A DNA stretch of 22,573 nt from CALGFH01 sp036003705 (GTDB lineage: Bacteria > Actinomycetota > CALGFH01), in the NCBI GenBank assembly GCA_036003705.1, contig DASYSE010000007.1, positions 1 through 22,573 of the forward strand, given 5' to 3'. Position numbers and translations under genes: made by a program. How positions within the stretch are numbered: position 1 is the stretch's first letter; the number at the start of each line of letters is the position of its first letter. Below, one piece after another: positions 18,195 to 22,573 of this stretch. Under the pieces are notes generated by a model, which worked only from the letters and a program-made list of their open reading frames with translations, made no database searches and had not been told where the DNA came from.

Positions 18195-19163
18195 ATGAGC
18201 GAGCATCACGAGCTGCCGCCGGACAAGCACGAGAAGCTGCTCGAGGCGGTGCGGCTGGAGTGGCTGTCGATCGGCTATCTGCTGTCGGCGATCGTGCTCC
18301 TCTACTTCACCCTCGGCAGCTCCCAGGCCATGAAGGCGGCCTGGGTCGAGGACATCCTCGGCCTCACCCCGCCGATCGCCTTCCTGGTCGCTTCCCGGGT
18401 CCGCAACCGCAAGCCGAACGACAGGTTCCCCTACGGCTACCATCGGGCGACGTCGATCGCCTACCTGTGCGCGTCGGTGGCGCTGCTCGCTCTCGGCGCC
18501 TTCATCCTCTACGACTCGGTCAGCAAGCTGATCAAGTTCGAGCACCCGCCGATCGACCTGGTCAAGCCGTTCGGCGACCGGCCGATCTGGCTCGGCTGGC
18601 TGATGCTGGCCGCGCTCGCCTACAGCGCGGTGCCGCAGGTGATCCTCGGCCGGCTCAAGCAGCCGCTGGCCAGGGAGCTGAACGACAAGGTGCTGTACGC
18701 CGACGCCGAGATGAACCGGGCCGACTGGATGACCGGCGGTGCGGCCATGCTCGGGGTGGTCGGCATCGGGCTCGGACTGTGGTGGGCCGACTCGGTGGCG
18801 GCCAGCATCATCTCCCTGGACATCGTCCGTGACGGGTACACGAACCTGCAGGTGGCCGTCGACGACCTGATGGACAAGGAACCGACGGTCGTCGGCGACT
18901 CGAGAGCCGACCCGCTGCCACTGTGGATCAAGAACCAGCTGATGATCATGGACTGGGTCAAGGACGCCGAGGTGCGGCTGCGGGAGGCGGGGCACGTCTT
19001 CACCGGAGAGGCATTCGTGGTCCCGGTCGACGACCAGGACCTGGTCGGCCGGATCGAGCGGGCCAACCAGCAGCTGCTCGATCTCGACTGGCGCCTGCAC
19101 GAGCTGGTCATCGCCCCGGTGCGCGAGATCCAGCGGCCCGAATCGGCCGGCGAGAACAGCTGA
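18195..19163 (+). CDS. Cation diffusion facilitator (CDF) family transporter, atypical
   Basis: 322 residues with about six transmembrane helices (roughly 26-43, 55-69, 88-108, 132-150, 178-194, 196-212) and a C-terminal cytosolic domain (about 215-310). KPNDRFPYGYHRATSIAYL (73-91) matches the CDF signature after helix 2 (KPADxxHPYGH...), which supports the family. Canonical intramembrane metal-site residues are not in the usual DxxxD spacing: helix 2 has VEDILGLTPP and helix 5 has DAEMNRADWM. The metal is therefore uncertain. ATG 18195 has AGAGGG eight bases upstream; a GTG nine bases earlier is possible. It is probably co-transcribed with the lipoprotein gene before it. Confidence 0.85.
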   Translation: MSEHHELPPDKHEKLLEAVRLEWLSIGYLLSAIVLLYFTLGSSQAMKAAWVEDILGLTPPIAFLVASRVRNRKPNDRFPYGYHRATSIAYLCASVALLALGAFILYDSVSKLIKFEHPPIDLVKPFGDRPIWLGWLMLAALAYSAVPQVILGRLKQPLARELNDKVLYADAEMNRADWMTGGAAMLGVVGIGLGLWWADSVAASIISLDIVRDGYTNLQVAVDDLMDKEPTVVGDSRADPLPLWIKNQLMIMDWVKDAEVRLREAGHVFTGEAFVVPVDDQDLVGRIERANQQLLDLDWRLHELVIAPVREIQRPESAGENS

Positions 19164-19168
19164 CGGCC

Positions 19169-19320
19169 GGGGCTCGGGCGGGGAAACGCGCTGCGGGGCC
19201 GGCGGTGCGGATCCGGTCCGGGGCTCGGGCGGGGAAACGCACGCCGGGGCCGGCGGTACGGATCCGGGCGGGGCTCGGCCAGGGAAACGCACGCCGGGGC
19301 CGGCGGTACGGATCCGGGCC
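19169..19320. repeat. 50/51-bp tandem repeat, 3 copies, between convergent genes
   Basis: Units start at 19169, 19220 and 19270, each opening ggggctcgg and ending in cggatccgg. Units 2 and 3 contain the hairpin CGCCGG-GG-CCGGCG. The array fills the whole gap between the CDF stop (19163) and the pyrE stop (19327), so it could work as a bidirectional terminator. It is unrelated in sequence to the other arrays. Confidence 0.9.
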
Positions 19321-19326
19321 GGGGCC

Positions 19327-19998
19327 TCAGGAGCCCGCTGGGTCGGAGGGGGCGGAGGATTCTGGGGATGCCGATGCGAACCGTGCGAGCTGGCTCATGG
19401 TGAACAGGGGGCGGAGCTGGATGCCGATCTCGGCCAGGTTGGCGGGGCCGCCGGCCTCCCGGTCGATCACGCACACGGCGACCGCCACCTCGGCCCCCTC
19501 GGCGCGCAGGGCCCGGCAGGACTCGACCACCGCGCCGCCGGAGGTCACCACGTCCTCCACCACCACCAGCCGGTAGCCGGCGACGTCGAAGCCCTCGGTC
19601 AGACGCCGGGTCCCGTAGGGCTTGGCCTGCTTGCGCACGAACCCGGCCGGAAGCCCGGTGACCTGTGACAGGACCGTGGCCAGGGGCACCCCGCCAAGCT
19701 CGAGGCCGGCCAGCGCGTCGGCGCCGGCCGGGAGCAGCCCGGCCATGGCCTCGGCGATCTCACGCAGCAGCCGCGGGTCGGACTCGAAACGGTACTTGTC
19801 GAAGTACTCGTGGCTGGTCGCGCCCGAGCGGAGCACGAACGTGCCGGTCAGATGGGACGCCTGGTGGACCCGCCTCGCCAGCTCGGCCGCAGGGCCGGGA
19901 AGACCGGGGGAACCGGGGGGGCCGGAGGAACCGCGGGAACCGGGGAGGCCGGAGGAACCGGAGGAACCGGGGAGGCCGGGGGGGCTCTGGGGGTGCAT
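19327..19998 (-). CDS. pyrE: Orotate phosphoribosyltransferase with collagen-like N-terminal extension
   Basis: A 223-residue enzyme that joins orotate to PRPP to give orotidine monophosphate in pyrimidine synthesis. The core begins at about residue 38 (AELARRVHQASHLTGTFVLR) with SGATSHEYFDKYRFESDP. The catalytic loop region RKQAKPYGTRRLTEG lies at 122-136 and the PRPP motif VVVEDVVTSGG at 146-156. Residues 8-37 are ten Gly-X-Y triplets. No ATG, GTG or TTG occurs between the ATG at 19998 and the core, so the extension is most likely translated. The start lies 10 bp after the SDR stop and has no strong Shine-Dalgarno. The tail (ASASPESSAPSDPAGS) is low in complexity. Confidence 0.94.
   Translation of the reverse strand: MHPQSPPGLPGSSGSSGLPGSRGSSGPPGSPGLPGPAAELARRVHQASHLTGTFVLRSGATSHEYFDKYRFESDPRLLREIAEAMAGLLPAGADALAGLELGGVPLATVLSQVTGLPAGFVRKQAKPYGTRRLTEGFDVAGYRLVVVEDVVTSGGAVVESCRALRAEGAEVAVAVCVIDREAGGPANLAEIGIQLRPLFTMSQLARFASASPESSAPSDPAGS
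19888..19977 (-). repeat. Collagen-like Gly-X-Y coding repeat in pyrE
   Basis: Ten consecutive Gly-X-Y triplets (GLP, GSS, GSS, GLP, GSR, GSS, GPP, GSP, GLP, GPA) are encoded by 9-bp periodic DNA of the type ggttcctcc/ggcctcccc on the minus strand. Confidence 0.9.
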
Positions 19999-20008
19999 GG
20001 GCCGGATC

Positions 20009-20761
20009 TTACGCGCGGCCGTACACGGGGATGGCGCCACCGCTGGTCGGTGCCGACTCCTCGCCACACAGGAACCGGATCACGGCGGCGACCTGCTCGG
20101 GGGGCACCCACCTGGACGGGTCGGCCTCCGGCTGCGCGGCCCGGTTGGCCGGGGTGTCGATCACGCTGGGCAGGACGGCGTTGCAGCGCACACCGTCGGC
20201 CCGGTACTCGACGGCGACCGCCTGGGCGAAGGCGAGCACCGCCGCCTTGGCGCTGACGTAGCCGCCAGCGCCGCGGAACGGCGCCACCGCGGCCCGGGCG
20301 GAGACGCAGACGATCGCCCCGCCGCCCCCGTCCACCAGATGCGGCAGGACGGCCTGGGTGACCAGGTAGGTCGGCCGCAGGTTGAGCGTCAGCTGGCGCT
20401 CGAACTGCTCCACCGGGGTCTCGTGCACCCGGCCACCGGCGGCGTAGCCGCCGACCAGGTTGACCAGCGCCCGCAACGGGGCGCCGGCCCGGTCGCCGAC
20501 GGCCACCGTCACCGCCTCGGCCACGTCCACCGGCTCGAACAGGTCGGTGGCGACAGACTCGAGCCGGTCGTGGCCGACCAGGTCCTGGGGCGGCCGTCCC
20601 GAACGGGAAGTGGCCACCACCCGCCATCCGTCGGCCAGGAACGCCCCGACCACCGCCGGCCCGAGCCCACCGGTGGCCCCGGTCACCAGCACGGTCGCAC
20701 CAACCATCATCGCCTCTCCCCCGCCCCCAACCGGCGCACCGGATCCGCCAACCATGGTCAT
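20009..20761 (-). CDS. SDR-family NAD(P)-dependent oxidoreductase
   Basis: A 250-residue classical short-chain dehydrogenase/reductase. The cofactor motif TGATGGLG is at 27-34, NLVGG at 101-105, and the catalytic set is N127, S154, Y168 and K172 (YVSAK). The substrate-loop segment reads LPSVIDTPANRAA. The ATG at 20761 overlaps the SpoIIM stop as ATGA and has GGAGGAG a few bases upstream, so I start there. This gives an unusual Gly-rich 18-residue lead before MVGATVLVTGATGG. A second ATG pair at 20710/20707, preceded by GGGGGAGAGG, would give a standard N-terminus. Substrate unknown. It lies between the SpoIIM-like gene and pyrE in one transcription unit. Confidence 0.92.
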   Translation of the reverse strand: MTMVGGSGAPVGGGGEAMMVGATVLVTGATGGLGPAVVGAFLADGWRVVATSRSGRPPQDLVGHDRLESVATDLFEPVDVAEAVTVAVGDRAGAPLRALVNLVGGYAAGGRVHETPVEQFERQLTLNLRPTYLVTQAVLPHLVDGGGGAIVCVSARAAVAPFRGAGGYVSAKAAVLAFAQAVAVEYRADGVRCNAVLPSVIDTPANRAAQPEADPSRWVPPEQVAAVIRFLCGEESAPTSGGAIPVYGRA

Positions 20762-21849
20762 CGCTCCTCCAGAGTTCGGTTCAGCGCCCGTCGCACCCCC
20801 GCCGGGACCACCGGAGCGGCCAGCGGCGCGGGGAGGCGGTCGCGGTCGGTCAGCCAGCCCCCGGCGTCCTGCTCGCCGAGGGCGCCGGTCAGGCCGCGGG
20901 CGGCGGCGCGGCGGCCGAGCACGATCACATAGGCGAGGAAGCCGGCCTCGGCGGCCACCCCGATCCCGACCCGCAGCCAGGTCGGCCAGGGCCGGCCGGT
21001 GACGAACCCCTCGATGGTGCCGGCGACCAGGAAGGCGGCGACCAGCCCGAGCACGATCACCACCGCCCGCCTGCCCTCCTCGGCCAGGGCGTCAAGGCGA
21101 GGCCGGTCGCCTGGGTCGATCAGCGTCCAACCAAGGCGCAGCCCGGCCGCCCCGGCGACGAACACGCTGGTCAGCTCCAGCAGCCCGTGGGGCAGGATCA
21201 GCCCCCAGAACTTGGACTGCTGGCCGACGGCCGCGAACAGCCCGGCGACCAGGCCCAGAGTGGCGCCGTTGAAGACCAGCACGTACAGGGTCCCGACGCA
21301 GAAGAAGATGCCGAGGGCGAAGGCCTGGAAGGCCACCACGACGTTGTTGGAGAACACCTGGGAGGCGAACTGGGCCGCCGGAGCCGAGGAGTAGTAGGCC
21401 TCGAAGTCGCGGTTGACGTAGGCCTCGCGGACCGCCGGCGGGGCCGCCGCCTCGACCGCGGTGGGCGAGTTGGCCAGCCAGAGGGCGAAGCCGAGGGCGG
21501 GGAGCAGCGCGGCCAGGGTGGCGACAACCACGAACCAGCGGGCGTGCCAGACCGCCGCCGGGAAGCTCACCGTGAAGAAGCGCCCGAAGGCCCGCAGGGT
21601 CCTGGGCCGGGTGCCGTACACGACCGACCCGGCCCGGGCGACGAGCCCGCTCAGCTTGGCGGTCAGGGCCGGGTCGCGGTAGTAGGTCTGGGCGTAGGAC
21701 AAATGGCCGGCCACCCGCTGGTAGAGTCGGACCAGCTCGTCGAGCTCGGCGGCGGACATGCGGCCGACCCCCCGCTGCGCCCTGCCGGTAAGCTCCGCCA
21801 GGCGGGTCCAGACGGGGCTGTTGGTCGCGATGTAGCGGTCGATGTCCAC
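20758..21849 (-). CDS. SpoIIM-like (stage II sporulation protein M family) membrane protein
   Basis: 363 residues. A soluble helical N-terminus (about 1-95, DIDRYIATNSPVWTRLAEL, LVRLYQRVAGHLSYAQ) precedes a multi-pass domain with helices at about 104-126, 170-208, 218-242, 262-281 and 295-313. Family motifs are FSNNVVVAFQAFALG, FNGATLGLVAG, LPHGLLELTSVFVAGAAGL and IEGFVTG. In endospore formers SpoIIM works in engulfment, but actinobacterial copies occur beside RDD, MoxR and DUF58 genes and do not imply spores. GTG 21849 lies six bases after a TAGAAT box, which suggests a leaderless transcript. Its stop overlaps the SDR start. Confidence 0.92.
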   Translation of the reverse strand: MDIDRYIATNSPVWTRLAELTGRAQRGVGRMSAAELDELVRLYQRVAGHLSYAQTYYRDPALTAKLSGLVARAGSVVYGTRPRTLRAFGRFFTVSFPAAVWHARWFVVVATLAALLPALGFALWLANSPTAVEAAAPPAVREAYVNRDFEAYYSSAPAAQFASQVFSNNVVVAFQAFALGIFFCVGTLYVLVFNGATLGLVAGLFAAVGQQSKFWGLILPHGLLELTSVFVAGAAGLRLGWTLIDPGDRPRLDALAEEGRRAVVIVLGLVAAFLVAGTIEGFVTGRPWPTWLRVGIGVAAEAGFLAYVIVLGRRAAARGLTGALGEQDAGGWLTDRDRLPAPLAAPVVPAGVRRALNRTLEER

Positions 21850-21855
21850 CGGCCG

Positions 21856-21861
21856 ATTCTA
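21856..21861 (-). promoter_or_regulatory. Candidate -10 (TAGAAT) for a leaderless SpoIIM transcript
   Basis: TAGAAT on the minus strand is followed by CGGCCG and then the GTG start codon. The transcription start would fall on or next to the GTG. TANNNT six to eight bases before a start codon is the usual geometry of leaderless actinobacterial genes. No Shine-Dalgarno is present and no clear -35 is seen. The region is shared with the divergent RDD gene, 30 bp away. Confidence 0.5.
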
Positions 21862-21879
21862 GAGGGGGACGCGGTCCGG

Positions 21880-22573
21880 ATGGCGCAGGTCGAGTCTCCT
21901 CGGATGGTCACGCCGGAGGCGGTGGCGCTCGAGTTCCGGACCGCCAACCTGGGCTCGCGCATCCTGGCCTACCTGATCGACATGGCGGTCGTGACCACCG
22001 GCATCCTCGCCGGCCTGTTCGCGGTGGCCCTGCTCGGCCAGGCGACCGAGGCGGTCGTGCCCGACTGGGTCGCGCTCACGATCGTGCTGGTCCTGCTGCC
22101 GAGCTGGTGGCTCGGCTACTTCATCGCCTTCGAGACCCTGTGGCGGGGACGCACCCTCGGCAAGGCGGCCCTGGGGCTGCGGGTGGTGACCAGGGAGGGC
22201 GCGCCCATCCGGTTCCGCCACGCTGCCATCCGCGCCCTGCTCGGCCTGGTCGACTTCGCCGTCGCCAGCGGCTTCTTCGCGATCGTGTTCATCCTGCTCA
22301 CCAAGGACAACCAGCGGCTCGGCGACCTGGTGGCCGGGACGCTGGTGCTGCGCGAGCGTAGCGGGCTGGGCGCTCCGGCGCCGGTCAGCTTCACGCCCCC
22401 ACCGGGGTTGGAGCCCTACACCGCGACCCTGGACACCAGCCGGATCAGCACCCAGGAGTACCAGGCGGTCCGGACCTTCCTGCTGCGGGCGGCCAGCCTG
22501 CCGCCGGGGCCACGCTCGGCGCTGGCCCTCCAGCTCGCCAACCCGCTGGCCGGCCGGCTGCGGCCGCCACCGC
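21880..22573 (+). CDS. RDD-family membrane protein, 3' end outside window
   Basis: The frame is open from ATG 21880 to the window end (about 231 codons, no stop). RDD features are visible: EFRTANLGSRILAYLIDMAV near the start with the R-x-x-A-x-x-x-D motif, a first helix about 28-52, a second about 65-85, GRTLGKAALGLRVV after it, and DNQRLGDLVAGTLVLR after a third helix. The part after about residue 165 is soluble (LDTSRISTQEYQAVRTFLLRAA), like the C-terminal extension of actinobacterial RDD proteins next to SpoIIM genes. AGAGGGGGA lies about 11 bases upstream, a slightly long spacing. Function unknown. It is divergent from the SpoIIM-like gene. Confidence 0.9.
   Translation, partial: MAQVESPRMVTPEAVALEFRTANLGSRILAYLIDMAVVTTGILAGLFAVALLGQATEAVVPDWVALTIVLVLLPSWWLGYFIAFETLWRGRTLGKAALGLRVVTREGAPIRFRHAAIRALLGLVDFAVASGFFAIVFILLTKDNQRLGDLVAGTLVLRERSGLGAPAPVSFTPPPGLEPYTATLDTSRISTQEYQAVRTFLLRAASLPPGPRSALALQLANPLAGRLRPPP

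Noticed and set aside
20758..21849. Evidence that the organism forms endospores
   Set aside because: SpoIIM-family proteins are widespread in non-sporulating actinobacteria beside RDD and MoxR genes; no other sporulation gene is present.

Overview
The window is a very GC-rich (roughly 70% or more) bacterial chromosome segment with many GTG/TTG starts and tightly packed genes. It almost certainly comes from an actinobacterium (Actinomycetota). The minus-strand order mtrA-mtrB-lpqB-comF-like-hpf-(response regulator, ROK kinase)-secA, followed by a convergent Rv3235-like gene, matches the mycobacterial block Rv3246c-Rv3240c and Rv3235. LpqB and MtrAB are actinobacterial hallmarks. Sequence diverges clearly from Mycobacterium and Streptomyces, so I place it only to phylum, perhaps an uncultured or deep lineage.

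Layout. 1-552: 3' part of an Rv3235-family gene with an N-terminal PSPTRE repeat. 553-1108: a gene-poor gap with a palindrome-rich patch, a doubtful 55-codon ORF and a 62-bp hairpin-bearing tandem repeat abutting the secA stop. 1109-11479 (minus): SecA, a ROK sugar kinase, an orphan NarL-type response regulator, a ribosome hibernation factor with an odd C-terminus, a ComF-like phosphoribosyltransferase, lipoprotein LpqB, sensor kinase MtrB and regulator MtrA. 11480-11636: divergent promoter region. 11637-17368 (plus): a proline-rich multi-pass membrane protein, DUF4129, DUF4350, a MoxR AAA+ ATPase and a DUF58 protein, with overlapping junctions typical of one operon. 17459-19163 (plus): an orphan solute-binding lipoprotein and a CDF-like cation transporter. 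19327-21849 (minus): PyrE, an SDR oxidoreductase and a SpoIIM-like membrane protein as an operon. 21880-22573 (plus): an RDD membrane protein cut by the window end.

How the genes fit. MtrAB-LpqB is the actinobacterial envelope and cell-cycle signalling system. The divergent MoxR/DUF58/DUF4129/DUF4350 cluster is the usual MoxR-type membrane-linked AAA+ module, commonly found with SpoIIM and RDD genes. Here a four-gene stretch (lipoprotein, CDF, PyrE, SDR) lies between DUF58 and SpoIIM. SecA, HPF and PyrE are housekeeping.

The most unusual feature is a run of locus-specific short tandem repeats. Four intergenic arrays have 30-, 42-, 50/51- and 62-bp units. Four more lie in frame inside proteins: PSPTRE in the Rv3235-like protein, a Pro/Gly/Trp repeat in the membrane protein, 12-residue repeats in DUF58, and ten collagen-like Gly-X-Y triplets at the N-terminus of PyrE. 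I saw no tRNA, rRNA, insertion sequence, phage gene, CRISPR array or defence system. The window is mostly core genome with unusual decoration rather than a clearly new multi-gene system.
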